Shown here one piece after another: positions 24,457 to 34,148 of a stretch of 64,000 nt of DNA (positions are counted from its first letter, which is position 1; each line of letters starts with the position of its first letter). This DNA is from Catellatospora bangladeshensis (lineage in GTDB: Bacteria > Actinomycetota > Actinomycetes > Mycobacteriales > Micromonosporaceae). The notes below the pieces were generated by a model, which saw only the letters and a program-made list of their open reading frames with translations, ran no database searches and was not told the DNA's origin. The stretch spans positions 62,001 to 126,000 of the forward strand of contig NZ_BONF01000034.1 of the NCBI RefSeq assembly GCF_016862575.1. Direction: 5' to 3'. Made by a program: the position numbers and the translations under genes.

Positions 24457-25446
24457 ATGACCACATCGCACGGCGCACCGGGCGCCGCGTACGCGCAGGC
24501 CGCGGAGGCGGCCGGGCGCGCACCGTCGATCCACAACACCCAGCCGTGGCACTGGTCGGTCCACCCCGACCGGCTCGAACTGCGCACCGACCCCTCGCGC
24601 GCGCTGCCCGGCACCGACCCCGACGGCCGGATGCTGACCGTCAGCTGCGGCGCCGCGCTGCACCACGCGGAGGTCGCGCTGCGCGCCGCCGGGCATGACG
24701 TCGACGTGCGAATGCTGCCCGACCCCGCCGATCCCGGCCTGCTGGCCGTGCTGACCTCGGCGGCCGGGGCACCGGTCACGCCCGAGGCGATGCGGCTGAT
24801 GCAGGCGCTGCGGCTGCGGCACACCGACCGGCGGCCCACCGTCGGCGTCGCGGTCACCGCCGAGCAGGTCGACGAGCTGCGCGAGATCGCCGGGCAGTAC
24901 GGCGTGCACCTGCACCGGCTCAACCCCGACCAGGTCACCGACCTGGTGGTCGCCGTGTCGCGCGCCGAGGACGCGGCCGCCGCCGAACCCGCCTGGCAGG
25001 CCGAGACGGCGCGCTGGACCGGGCCGGACCGTCCCGCGGGGGCGGGGCTTCCGCCCGAGGTCATCCCCGACCGGCGGCCCGAGACCGACGTCGGCGAGCG
25101 CGACTTCGGCACCCGCGGCACCCTGGAGGTCGGCGGCGGGCACGACAAGGCCTCCACCTACGTCGTGCTGTTCGGCGACGACGACGACCGGGCCGCGTGG
25201 CTGCGCGCCGGGCAGGCCCTGTCGGCGGTATGGCTGCACGCGACCGCGCAGGGGCTCGCCGTGCTGCCGTTCAGCCAGGTCGTCGAGATCGACGGCACCC
25301 GGGCCATGATGCGCCGGATCCTGTCCCAGCTCGGGCACGCGTACATCGTGCTGCGGCTGGGGGCGGCCGACCCGGAGCACGGGCTGCCCGGCCGCACCCC
25401 GCGGCTGGCGTTCGACGAGACCACCAGCGTGGACGCCGGCGACTGA
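24457..25446 (+). CDS. Acg-family nitroreductase-like protein
   Basis: 329 aa. Start at ATG 24457 with GGAGG upstream; longer open frames are ignored because the nitroreductase fold begins here (AAGRAPSIHNTQPWHWSVHPDRLELRTD). Recognisable are the N-terminal FMN-binding SIHNTQPW motif (about 18-25), LRHTDRRPTV (near 125), and ALSAVWLHATAQGLAVLPFSQ (near 260). This is the two-domain Acg type known from Mycobacterium tuberculosis Rv2032, a DosR-controlled flavin protein implicated in dormancy; enzymatic nitroreduction by that group has not been demonstrated convincingly. It is a lone gene facing away from the diguanylate cyclase. Confidence 0.88.
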   Translation: MTTSHGAPGAAYAQAAEAAGRAPSIHNTQPWHWSVHPDRLELRTDPSRALPGTDPDGRMLTVSCGAALHHAEVALRAAGHDVDVRMLPDPADPGLLAVLTSAAGAPVTPEAMRLMQALRLRHTDRRPTVGVAVTAEQVDELREIAGQYGVHLHRLNPDQVTDLVVAVSRAEDAAAAEPAWQAETARWTGPDRPAGAGLPPEVIPDRRPETDVGERDFGTRGTLEVGGGHDKASTYVVLFGDDDDRAAWLRAGQALSAVWLHATAQGLAVLPFSQVVEIDGTRAMMRRILSQLGHAYIVLRLGAADPEHGLPGRTPRLAFDETTSVDAGD

Positions 25447-25462
25447 GCGGACGGGCGCGGTG

Positions 25463-26173
25463 TCAGCGCAGCGGGCCGTACACCGTGTCCCACGGCGCCG
25501 CCAGCAGCTCGCGGGCGGCTCCGTCCACGAGCTGCGGCGCACCGTAGGCGAGCGCCGCCTCGCGCAGCGCACCGAAGGCGGAGTCCCACGGCTCGGCCAC
25601 CACGTGCTCGCCGTCGCCGTCCACCACCCACGCTCCCGGCCCGCCGCGCAGCCGGGCACTGGCCTGGAGCACCGTGCCCAGCAGCCCGAGCCCGGATCCG
25701 ACGGGTGAGTGCAGCCCCCACCCGCGTGGCTGTTCCGACCACCGCCGCCACGCGGCCGTGTACGCATGCCCGGCCTCGGGGCTCCGGGCCGCGGCCAGCC
25801 GGTGCGCCGTCGGCTCGTCCAGGGCCTGCCCGGCCTCGACGACCCGCGCCACCGCGGCGCCGTGCGCGCCGAACGGCAGCGCCGGGGACACCTCGGCCAC
25901 CACCTCGACGCAGCTCGCATGGGTGTATCCGGCGCCCGGCACGATCCTCGCCGTGATCTCGGCCAGCGCCGCCACCTCCGGCTCCGGCTCCGGGGGCACG
26001 ATCTCCACCTGCCACAACCGGCCCGGCCAGCGATTCACCAGCACACGGTCGGGCGCCGTGTACACCACCAGCCACGGCGGCCGGGGCGACGGCATGCGCA
26101 CCAGCCCACCGGCCGCGGCCGAGCGCGCGTGGTCCGGGGCCGACTCGTCGATCCACAGGTAACCCGACACCAT
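25463..26173 (-). CDS. Hypothetical actinobacterial protein
   Basis: 236 aa from ATG 26173 (GGAGG upstream); the longer frame is not supported. Soluble, without signal peptide or motif. It has an alternating strand pattern at the front (PWLVVYTAPDRVLVNRWPG), an Ala-rich middle and a Trp-rich pair of segments (WRRWSEQPRGWGLHSPVG and HVVAEPWDSAFGALREAALAYG). It is convergent with the nitroreductase gene and divergent from the ABC-F gene. I do not recognise its family. Confidence 0.68.
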   Translation of the reverse strand: MVSGYLWIDESAPDHARSAAAGGLVRMPSPRPPWLVVYTAPDRVLVNRWPGRLWQVEIVPPEPEPEVAALAEITARIVPGAGYTHASCVEVVAEVSPALPFGAHGAAVARVVEAGQALDEPTAHRLAAARSPEAGHAYTAAWRRWSEQPRGWGLHSPVGSGLGLLGTVLQASARLRGGPGAWVVDGDGEHVVAEPWDSAFGALREAALAYGAPQLVDGAARELLAAPWDTVYGPLR

Positions 26174-26351
26174 CCGCGCCTCCTCCGTCTCCGCCGACCC
26201 TAGGGAGCGGGGGTGATCCGCGCTATCCGTTTGCAGGTCGCGGCAGACGCGGCGTATCTTGGTCGGCGATGTGAGCCACTGACGCCATCCCGCACCCGCG
26301 ACCGAGGCACCGCCCGGCGGGTGATCGAATCGACCTCGTCGGTGGTGTCCC

Positions 26352-27963
<1,612 letters not shown>

Positions 27964-27965
<2 letters not shown>

Positions 27966-28011
27966 TCGAAGCTCCGCCACGCCGTTTCGGCAGCGTGGCG
28001 GGGCTTCGATC
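27964..28011. terminator. Bidirectional terminator hairpin
   Basis: 19-bp stem GATCGAAGCTCCGCCACGC / GCGTGGCGGGGCTTCGATC with one G-U pair and a 10-base loop, immediately after the ABC-F stop and before the WYL regulator stop. The CCGCCAC/GTGGCGG core recurs in hairpins at 35000 and 53565. Confidence 0.8.
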
Positions 28012-28022
28012 CACAAGGCAGG

Positions 28023-28982
28023 TCAGCCGGCGGCGCGCTGGTAGCGGTCGGCGAGGCGGCGCAGGGCGGCGGACAGCTCGGGCGCGTCGTGCACGGTGAA
28101 GTCGGCGTCGAGCAAGCCGATCCACATCGCCATGGTCTCGGCGGTGTCCGCGCCGGTGGTGACCGCGCACGTGTGCTCGTCGATCACCTCGACCGAACCG
28201 GCCGTGGCGGGCAGCCGCTGCGCGATGACCTCGGCGGGCGCGTGCACCACGATGCGCGCCCGGTAGTGCCAGGTCGCGGTGGACACACCACGGGAGACGT
28301 AGGCGGCGAGGTCCTCGGCGGGCAGCGGGCGCGGTGCGAACCGGGGCCCGCCGGGCGTACGCGGCTCGATCCGGTCCACCCGGAACGTGCGCCAGTCGCC
28401 GCGCTGCACGTCGTAGGCGACCAGGTACCACTTACGCCCCCAGTTGACCAGGCGGTAGGGCTCGGCCTCGCGGCGGGTCGCGGTGCCGTCGTGGGCGCGG
28501 TAGTCGAACCGGACCCGCTCGTGGTCGCGGCAGGCCGCCGCCAGGGTGGTGAGCACCTGCGGGTCCACCTCCGGCCCGCGCCGCCGGGCCGGCACCGCCA
28601 CGGTGTACGTCTGCAGCGCGTTCACCCGCCGCCGCAGCCGCACGGGCAGCACCTGCTCCACTTTGGCCAGCGCCCGCAGCGAGGTGTCCTCCACCCCGGC
28701 GATGGAACCGGCCGCCGCGGTGCGCAGCCCGACCGCGACCGCCACCGCCTCCTCGTCGTCGAGCAGCAGCGGGGGCAGGTTCGCCCCGGCGCCCAGCCGG
28801 TAGCCGCCGACGGCGCCACGGGTGGCGTGTACCGGATAGCCGAGGTTGCGCAGCCGGTCGACGTCGTTGCGCACGGTCCGGGTGCTCACCTCCAGGCGCC
28901 CGGCCAGCTCGGTGCCGGACCATTCGCGCGGGGTCTGCAGCAGGGACAGCAGTTTGAGCAGGCGGGCCGAGGTCTCCAACAT
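28023..28982 (-). CDS. WYL-domain DeoR-type transcriptional regulator
   Basis: 319 aa. N-terminal winged helix ARLLKLLSLLQTPREWSGTELAGRLEVSTRTVRNDVDRLRNLGYPV (5-50), then the YafY/PafBC-type WYL domain with RVRFDYRAHDG (near 150), YRLVNWGRKWYLVAYDVQRGDWRTFRVDRI (190-220) and a C-terminal WCX segment. WYL regulators often respond to single-stranded nucleic acid or other ligands. It is divergent from a DHA2 MFS transporter across a 64-base spacer carrying a perfect 23-bp palindrome, so it is the probable regulator of the exporter. Confidence 0.9.
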   Translation of the reverse strand: MLETSARLLKLLSLLQTPREWSGTELAGRLEVSTRTVRNDVDRLRNLGYPVHATRGAVGGYRLGAGANLPPLLLDDEEAVAVAVGLRTAAAGSIAGVEDTSLRALAKVEQVLPVRLRRRVNALQTYTVAVPARRRGPEVDPQVLTTLAAACRDHERVRFDYRAHDGTATRREAEPYRLVNWGRKWYLVAYDVQRGDWRTFRVDRIEPRTPGGPRFAPRPLPAEDLAAYVSRGVSTATWHYRARIVVHAPAEVIAQRLPATAGSVEVIDEHTCAVTTGADTAETMAMWIGLLDADFTVHDAPELSAALRRLADRYQRAAG

Positions 28983-29003
28983 GTTTTCGATTCTGCCGTA
29001 CGC

Positions 29004-29026
29004 ATTAGGAACGTACCGTTCCTAAT
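29004..29026. promoter_or_regulatory. Operator-like palindrome in the WYL/MFS spacer
   Basis: ATTAGGAACG-TAC-CGTTCCTAAT, a perfect 10-bp inverted repeat with a 3-base centre. It lies 21 bases before the WYL start and 20 bases before the MFS start. This is the only symmetric site in the spacer and is a strong candidate binding site for the WYL regulator. Confidence 0.65.
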
Positions 29027-29046
29027 GGCCTGACAGGGTCTACGGC

Positions 29047-30534
29047 ATGGAGAACATCAGCAACGGCCGCCGCTGGCTCGGCCTCATGGCGATCCTCGCC
29101 GCGACCCTCATGAACCTGCTCGACTCGACGGTCGTCAACGTCGCCGCCCCCGCCATCCTGGCCGACCTGCACGGCACCTACGTCGATCTGCAGTGGATCG
29201 CCGCCGGATACACCCTCGCCCTGGCCGTGGGCCTGCTCACCGGCGGGCGCCTGGGCGACATGTTCGGCCGCCGCCGGGTCCTGCTCGTCGGGGTCGTCGG
29301 CTTCGTCGCCGCGTCCGCGCTGTGCGCTGCGGCCTGGTCGCCCGAGTCGCTCATCGCGGCCCGCATCGTGCAGGGCCTGTTCGGCGCCGTGATGATCCCG
29401 CAGGGCTTCGGGCTGATCCGGGACCTGTTCGGCCCAGCGGAGGTCGGCAAGGCGTTCGGGGTGTTCGGCCCGGCCATCGGCCTGTCCACCATCCTCGGCC
29501 CGGTGGTGTCCGGCCTGCTCGTCGACGCGGACGTGCTCGGCACCGGCTGGCGCATGGTGTTCGCGATCAACCTGCCGCTCGGCGCGTTCGCGCTGATCGC
29601 CGGGCTGCGTACGCTCCCCGCCGGGCGCGGCGTGATGCGGCCGCGGCGGCTGGACGCGACCGGGGCGGTGCTCGCCGCGGTGGGCATGTTCCTGCTGGTG
29701 TTCCCGCTGATGCAGGGCCGCGAGCTGGGCTGGCCGGCCTGGATCTGGGTCATGCTGGCCGCCTCGGTGGTGGTGCTCGCGCTGTTCACCGCCCACCAGC
29801 AGCGCCGTCGCGGCGCGGGCCGTACGCCGCTGGTGGAGCTGAGCGTGTTCGGCAAGCGCTCGTACACCTCGGGTGCGCTGTTCGTCCTGGTCTTCTTCGG
29901 TGCCATCGTCGGCTTCTCGCTCGCGGTCGGCCTGTTCCTCCAGCTCGGCCTCGGCCACAGCCCGCTGCGGGCGAGCGTGACCATGTCGGCGTGGGCGATC
30001 GGCGCGTTCCTCGGCTCCGGCTTCAGCGCCGGGGCCATGGCGAAGCTCGGCCGGCGCATCCTGCACCTGGGCCTGACCCTGATGACCGTGGGCCTGATCC
30101 TGCTCTACGCCGTGTTCACCCAGTACGGCCTGGGCGTCGGCGGCTGGACGCTGGCGCTGCCGCTGCTGGTGTACGGCCTGGGCATGGGAATGATCTTCGT
30201 GCCGCTGTTCGACGTGATCATGGGTGAGATCGCCGACCACGAGGTGGGTTCGGCCTCGGGCATCCTGGAGTCGATCCAGCAGCTCGGCGCCTCGCTGGGG
30301 GTCGCGGTGCTGGGCACGGTGTTCTTCGCCGCGGCGGGCACGACCGGCCAGGCGGCCGGGTTCCTGCTGGCCTCCGAGCGGGTCACCCTGGTCGCCATCG
30401 CGCTGACCGTGGCCGCGTTCGGCCTGGCATTCCTGCTCCCCCGCCACGCCCGCCGACCCGAGCGGCCCGCCGCGGCCGTCGCGGAGGAGCCGGTGGTCGC
30501 CGAGCTGCCGGAGCGGGAGCCCGCGCTGGTCTGA
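29047..30534 (+). CDS. DHA2 (EmrB/QacA) MFS multidrug transporter
   Basis: 495 aa. Fourteen predicted membrane helices. Motif A is GRLGDMFGRRRVLLVG (near 65-80), helix 1 has MNLLDSTVVNVAAPAI, and the DHA2 motif C-like segment is present (GPAIGLSTILGPVVSGLLV, near 145-163). DHA2 exporters use the proton gradient to pump drugs or metabolites outward. The WYL regulator lies divergent with a shared palindrome, and a perfect hairpin terminator follows the stop. Confidence 0.92.
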   Translation: MENISNGRRWLGLMAILAATLMNLLDSTVVNVAAPAILADLHGTYVDLQWIAAGYTLALAVGLLTGGRLGDMFGRRRVLLVGVVGFVAASALCAAAWSPESLIAARIVQGLFGAVMIPQGFGLIRDLFGPAEVGKAFGVFGPAIGLSTILGPVVSGLLVDADVLGTGWRMVFAINLPLGAFALIAGLRTLPAGRGVMRPRRLDATGAVLAAVGMFLLVFPLMQGRELGWPAWIWVMLAASVVVLALFTAHQQRRRGAGRTPLVELSVFGKRSYTSGALFVLVFFGAIVGFSLAVGLFLQLGLGHSPLRASVTMSAWAIGAFLGSGFSAGAMAKLGRRILHLGLTLMTVGLILLYAVFTQYGLGVGGWTLALPLLVYGLGMGMIFVPLFDVIMGEIADHEVGSASGILESIQQLGASLGVAVLGTVFFAAAGTTGQAAGFLLASERVTLVAIALTVAAFGLAFLLPRHARRPERPAAAVAEEPVVAELPEREPALV

Positions 30535-30547
30535 GTGCTGCGCTCAC

Positions 30548-30578
30548 CGTGGGGGCGGCCCGATCGGGCCGCCCCCAC
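30548..30578 (+). terminator. Terminator of the MFS transporter gene
   Basis: Fully palindromic hairpin CGTGGGGGCGGCCCGATCGG... with a 13-bp stem around a GATC centre, 13 bases after the MFS stop. Very stable. Confidence 0.85.
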
Positions 30579-30631
30579 GTCATTCCACCGGCGTATTCCG
30601 TGCGCCTGATCCTCCGCATACGATCTTCGCC

Positions 30632-31867
30632 GTGCTGACCCTCCCGATGCCGCATGCCCCCGCGCGACCGACGTCCGACCTGCTCGCGTGCTACCCGGAC
30701 ATGGCGCCGCTGAGCCAGGCACTCAAGGCCCGCGACTGGGCCGCGGTGGAGTCGTACTTCGAGCAGCTGCCCGCGGAGCACGACCCGTCGATCTCAGTGG
30801 GGCTCGTCGCGGGCACCAAAGGCGTCGAGACGTTCCTGCAGCAGCAGAGCTTCTCGCCGTTGCAGGGCACGCTGCTGGGAGCCCGCCTCGTCCGCCAGGG
30901 TTGGCAGGCACGCAGCGCCGCACGGGCCGCGCTGGTCACCCGGGCTGAGTTCGTCGTCTTCCACGAGCACCTGCATCGTGCCGACGCGCTGCTTTCGCAG
31001 GTGACCAAGGAGCAGCCGGGCAATGTGGCGGCCTGGACCGAGCGGGTGCGCATATCCCGCGGCCTGGGGCTGGGCATCAAGCAGACCCGGGCCCGGTACG
31101 AGTGGGCGGCGCAGGCCCGTCCGCACCCGTACATGGCCCAGACACAGCTGCTGCAGCAGCTGTGTCCCAAGTGGGGCGGGTCTCTCGCCGCGATGCACGC
31201 TTTCGCCCGCGAGTGCGCCGAGCAGGCACCCGGCGGCTCGCTCAACGCGGCGATCATCGCGGAGGCGCACTTCGAGCACACCGGCGAGGTACGCAGCAGC
31301 CGAGTGCTGCGGGATCAGGAGTACGTCGACCGCGTGCTCTGGGCGATCGCCCGGTCGGCGGGGCACCCCGACTTCCAGCCGGTGCACGGGTGGGTGAGCG
31401 CGCTGGGCTACCTCACCGCTGCGGCCTCGCTGGTGGGGCGGCACCGCGAGGCGGCGGAGCTGTTCAGCGCGCTGGGCAACCGGGTGAACCCGCACGCGCT
31501 GGACACGTCGACCTTCCGCATGTCCAGCGCCTGGGCCCGGATGCGGGGCCGCCGGCAGGGCGCGCCGCTGGTGGCCGTGTCGCCGCACCGCCCGGCCCCG
31601 CCCGTGCCCGCCGAGCAGCCCGTACCCGAGCAGGATCTGCCGGTGGGCCTGGCGCGCCCTGGTCGTGCCGTCGCGATCGAGGTCGCCCTGCTGACAGCAT
31701 TCCTCATCGGCGGCGGCTGGTATCTGGGCAGCGCTGCGGGCGCGTGGACCCCCGAGGACGGCAAGACCGCGCAGTACGCTCTGGTCGCGCTGATGATCGC
31801 GCTGGCGGCGGGCGCGCTGCGCGTCTTCTTCGTCTTCCTGCTGCGCCTGCACCGCGGCCACTGGTGA
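30632..31867 (+). CDS. Hypothetical protein with C-terminal membrane anchor
   Basis: 411 aa, GTG start (weak ribosome site). The soluble N-terminal 320 residues are helical and repetitive, with AARAALVTRAEFVVFHEHLHRADALLSQVTKEQP and HPYMAQTQLLQQLCPKWGGSLAAMHAFA blocks like TPR or DUF4034-type proteins. A Pro-rich linker (SPHRPAPPVPAEQPVPE) precedes two membrane helices (about 345-366 and 381-403). I recognise no function. It is flanked by a terminator upstream and a convergent XRE gene 12 bases downstream. Confidence 0.62.
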   Translation: MLTLPMPHAPARPTSDLLACYPDMAPLSQALKARDWAAVESYFEQLPAEHDPSISVGLVAGTKGVETFLQQQSFSPLQGTLLGARLVRQGWQARSAARAALVTRAEFVVFHEHLHRADALLSQVTKEQPGNVAAWTERVRISRGLGLGIKQTRARYEWAAQARPHPYMAQTQLLQQLCPKWGGSLAAMHAFARECAEQAPGGSLNAAIIAEAHFEHTGEVRSSRVLRDQEYVDRVLWAIARSAGHPDFQPVHGWVSALGYLTAAASLVGRHREAAELFSALGNRVNPHALDTSTFRMSSAWARMRGRRQGAPLVAVSPHRPAPPVPAEQPVPEQDLPVGLARPGRAVAIEVALLTAFLIGGGWYLGSAAGAWTPEDGKTAQYALVALMIALAAGALRVFFVFLLRLHRGHW

Positions 31868-31879
31868 GCCAGGCGCGGC

Positions 31880-32128
31880 TCAGACCGGGATGGCCAGCTC
31901 CGCAGCCAGGTCGTTGAGGTCGAGGTCGAGGACGCGGGCCAGGTTGGCAACGGTGAAGAAGGCGGGGGTCGCGATGACGCCCTGCTCGATCTTGCGCAGG
32001 GTGTCCAGCGAGATGCCCGCCAGCAGCGCCACCTCGGCGGCACTGCGGTCGCCGCGGGCGCGTTGCAGCGTGCGGCCCAGCGCCAGCCCGCGGCGGCGCT
32101 CCTCCTCGGTCAGCGGTGTGCGTACCAT
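31880..32128 (-). CDS. XRE-family helix-turn-helix regulator
   Basis: 82 aa from ATG 32128; another ATG at 32146 would start inside the palindrome and is less likely. HTH region RGDRSAAEVALLAGISLDTLRKIEQGVIATPAFFTVANLARVLDLDLNDLAAELAIP is a complete cro/C1-type domain, with almost nothing else in the protein. It faces a methionine aminopeptidase gene whose start is 37 bases away, with a perfect palindrome between them. It is the likely repressor or activator of that gene and of itself. Confidence 0.88.
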   Translation of the reverse strand: MVRTPLTEEERRRGLALGRTLQRARGDRSAAEVALLAGISLDTLRKIEQGVIATPAFFTVANLARVLDLDLNDLAAELAIPV

Positions 32129-32145
32129 GGCACCGATTCTAATCA

Positions 32146-32161
32146 TGGTATTAAAATACCA
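32146..32161. promoter_or_regulatory. Palindromic operator between XRE gene and methionine aminopeptidase
   Basis: TGGTATTAAAATACCA, a perfect 16-bp palindrome. TAAAAT (32152-32157) inside it resembles a -10 for the aminopeptidase gene, placing transcription start near 32165, the ATG itself. XRE binding here would occlude that promoter. Confidence 0.65.
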
Positions 32162-32164
32162 CCC

Positions 32165-32932
32165 ATGGTCATCCTGAGAACCGCCGCCGAGATCGCCGCC
32201 ATGCGCGAGTCCGGCCGCATCGTCGCCCGCACCCTGTCCGCCGTCTCCGCCGCCGCCCGGCCGGGGGTACGCCTCGACGAACTCAACCTGCTGGCCGCCG
32301 ACCTGATCGCAGCCGAAGGCGCCAAGCCCTCGTTCCTCGGCTACCACCCGCGCTGGGCGCCCATGCCCTACCCCGCCGTGGTGTGCCTGTCGGTGAACGA
32401 CCACATCGTGCACGGCATCCCCGGCCGCCACGTGCTCGCGGAGGGCGACCTGCTCTCCGTCGACTGCGGCGCCCACCTCGACGGATACCACGCCGACGCG
32501 GCGGTCACCGTCGGCGTCGGCGCGATCGACGAGCACGCCCGCGCTCTTAAGGAGACCGCGGAGCGGGCGCTCGCCGCGGGCATCGCCGCGGCCGTGCCGG
32601 GCAACCGGATCGGCGACATCTCCCACGCCGTCGAGACCGCCGCCCGCGCCGCCGGTTACGGCCTGCCCGAGGGCATGGGCGGGCACGGCATCGGCACCCG
32701 GATGCACGAGGACCCGTCGGTGCCGAACACTGGCCGGCCGGGACGCGGTCTGGTGCTGCGGGAGGGCCTGGTCATCGCGATCGAGCCGATGCTGGTGGAG
32801 AGCGGCAGCGACGACTCCGTGACCGCCGCCGACGGCTGGACCATCCGCACGGCCGACGGCAGCCGCGCCGCGCATGCCGAACACACCATCGCGGTGACCA
32901 CCGACGGTCCGGTCGTGCTCACCACTGCGTGA
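32165..32932 (+). CDS. map: Methionine aminopeptidase, type I
   Basis: 255 aa. Removes N-terminal Met from nascent proteins. The pita-bread metal site is intact: VDCGAHLDGYHADAAVTV gives the two Asp ligands, GHGIGTRMHEDP the His and its helper, AIEPM and HAEHTIAV the two Glu ligands. Length is typical for a type I enzyme without the N-terminal zinc extension. The ATG is probably at the very start of a leaderless mRNA. The tight pairing with a divergent XRE regulator and palindrome is unusual for a housekeeping gene and suggests this is a secondary, conditionally expressed copy. Confidence 0.93.
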   Translation: MVILRTAAEIAAMRESGRIVARTLSAVSAAARPGVRLDELNLLAADLIAAEGAKPSFLGYHPRWAPMPYPAVVCLSVNDHIVHGIPGRHVLAEGDLLSVDCGAHLDGYHADAAVTVGVGAIDEHARALKETAERALAAGIAAAVPGNRIGDISHAVETAARAAGYGLPEGMGGHGIGTRMHEDPSVPNTGRPGRGLVLREGLVIAIEPMLVESGSDDSVTAADGWTIRTADGSRAAHAEHTIAVTTDGPVVLTTA

Positions 32933-33054
32933 GCACGGCATACCTCGTTTGGCCGACAAGTTTCCCTGGAGTAGCTTGAGCGGACACGATCACGCTGGAC
33001 CGGCGTATACGACGGGGTAACCGCACCAGCGGAGTCAGGCTTGGAGGCCGCAAC

Positions 33055-33867
33055 ATGACTTCGTACACCGTCACGATCACCCCCGACGACCCGGAGCTCG
33101 CCGTCACCACCGTCCGCCTCGACCTGGTGGACGGCGCGGCGACCGTACGCGAGCTGCGCCTGCAGCCCGGCAGCGGGGGCGGCCTGCGCCCGGGCGACCT
33201 CCCCGTCCTGGACCTCAACCAGCTGGTGCAGACCGTCATCGCCGCGACCGGCGGCTCGGCGGCGGCGCCCGCACCGGCCCCGGCAGGGCGGACGGCGAAG
33301 GCGCAGTCCGCAGCGGCTGAGGCCACGCAGACGGGCACCGCGCAGGCACCCGCGAGCGCGGCTCCGGCCAAGGCCACGACGACCGGCCGGGCCCCGGCGA
33401 AGGCAGCCAAGGCGGCCCGTTCCGAGGCCGCCCCCGCCAAGGCAGGCCGGGCTCCGGCCAGGCGGGCCCCGGCGGCCGGGGCGGCGGCCGAGGGGCGGGC
33501 GAAGGCCGACGCCGCGATGGCCGCCGTCACCAAGGCGAGCGCCGCGAAGGCGTCGGCGCGCCGCACCGCCCGGACGGCGGACAGCCCGGCGAAGGCCACC
33601 ACTGCCAAGGCCGCTCCGGCGAAGGCCACGGCCCGCAGTGCGGCACCGGCGAAGGCCACCCGCAAGGCGGTCGCGCCCGAGGCGTCCGGCAACGGCGCGG
33701 GCACCGGCGCGGGCAGCCGGACCTACCGGCGGCTGCCGGACGACTTCGCCGAGGTGCTGCGCCAGGCCGGCAGCAGCGCCAGCGTCATCGCCGACCACTA
33801 CGGCGTGCCGCGGCACACCGCGTACGGCTGGATCCGCACCGCGGGCCGCAAGACCACCGCTGCCTGA
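33055..33867 (+). CDS. Histone-H1-like protein with C-terminal helix-turn-helix
   Basis: 270 aa, GGAGG ten bases before ATG. Three parts: an N-terminal alpha-beta domain (1-62, TSYTVTITPDDPELAVTTVRLDLVDGAATVRELRLQ) of no named family I recognise; a linker of about 140 residues built from Ala-Pro-Ala-Lys-Ala repeats, many Lys and Arg, like eukaryotic H1 tails and mycobacterial HupB; and a C-terminal helix-turn-helix (LPDDFAEVLRQAGSSASVIADHYGVPRHTAYGWIR). The basic tail with a specific DNA reader suggests a nucleoid protein. DNA binding is inferred from composition and the HTH. Confidence 0.75.
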   Translation: MTSYTVTITPDDPELAVTTVRLDLVDGAATVRELRLQPGSGGGLRPGDLPVLDLNQLVQTVIAATGGSAAAPAPAPAGRTAKAQSAAAEATQTGTAQAPASAAPAKATTTGRAPAKAAKAARSEAAPAKAGRAPARRAPAAGAAAEGRAKADAAMAAVTKASAAKASARRTARTADSPAKATTAKAAPAKATARSAAPAKATRKAVAPEASGNGAGTGAGSRTYRRLPDDFAEVLRQAGSSASVIADHYGVPRHTAYGWIRTAGRKTTAA

Positions 33868-34148
33868 CGCAACCGAATTGACGCCCGGCGGGTCGGGAAG
33901 TCGTCTCCCGGACACTTCCCGCACCCGCCGCCGGCACCGAATGGTAATAGTGCACACAACCGCCGTGGCCTCGTTCACAGCGCGCCGGCATCCGCACTGT
34001 CCAGGGACGACGCTGTAATACATCCGTCATCGAAGAACGATCGGCGGAGCTGCGGATATTCAAGAGACTTCACGGCCGCGCACCTTCCAGAATTCCTTTC
34101 ACGCGCCACCGTGGCGCTCCCGAAAGGGCATACCGCGAAGGAATGGAA
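33868..34148. other. Intergenic stretch with a hairpin next to a start site
   Basis: 281 bases. The only clear structure is a hairpin at 34095-34127: outer arms CCTTTC/GAAAGG enclose GCGCCAC-C-GTGGCGC, 22 bases before the NlpC/P60-like start. I looked for a c-di-AMP (ydaO) riboswitch, often found upstream of such genes, and did not recognise one. Confidence 0.4.

Noticed and set aside
33868-34148. Possible c-di-AMP (ydaO) riboswitch before the NlpC/P60-like gene
   Set aside because: Such elements are common there, but the sequence lacks the expected conserved blocks.
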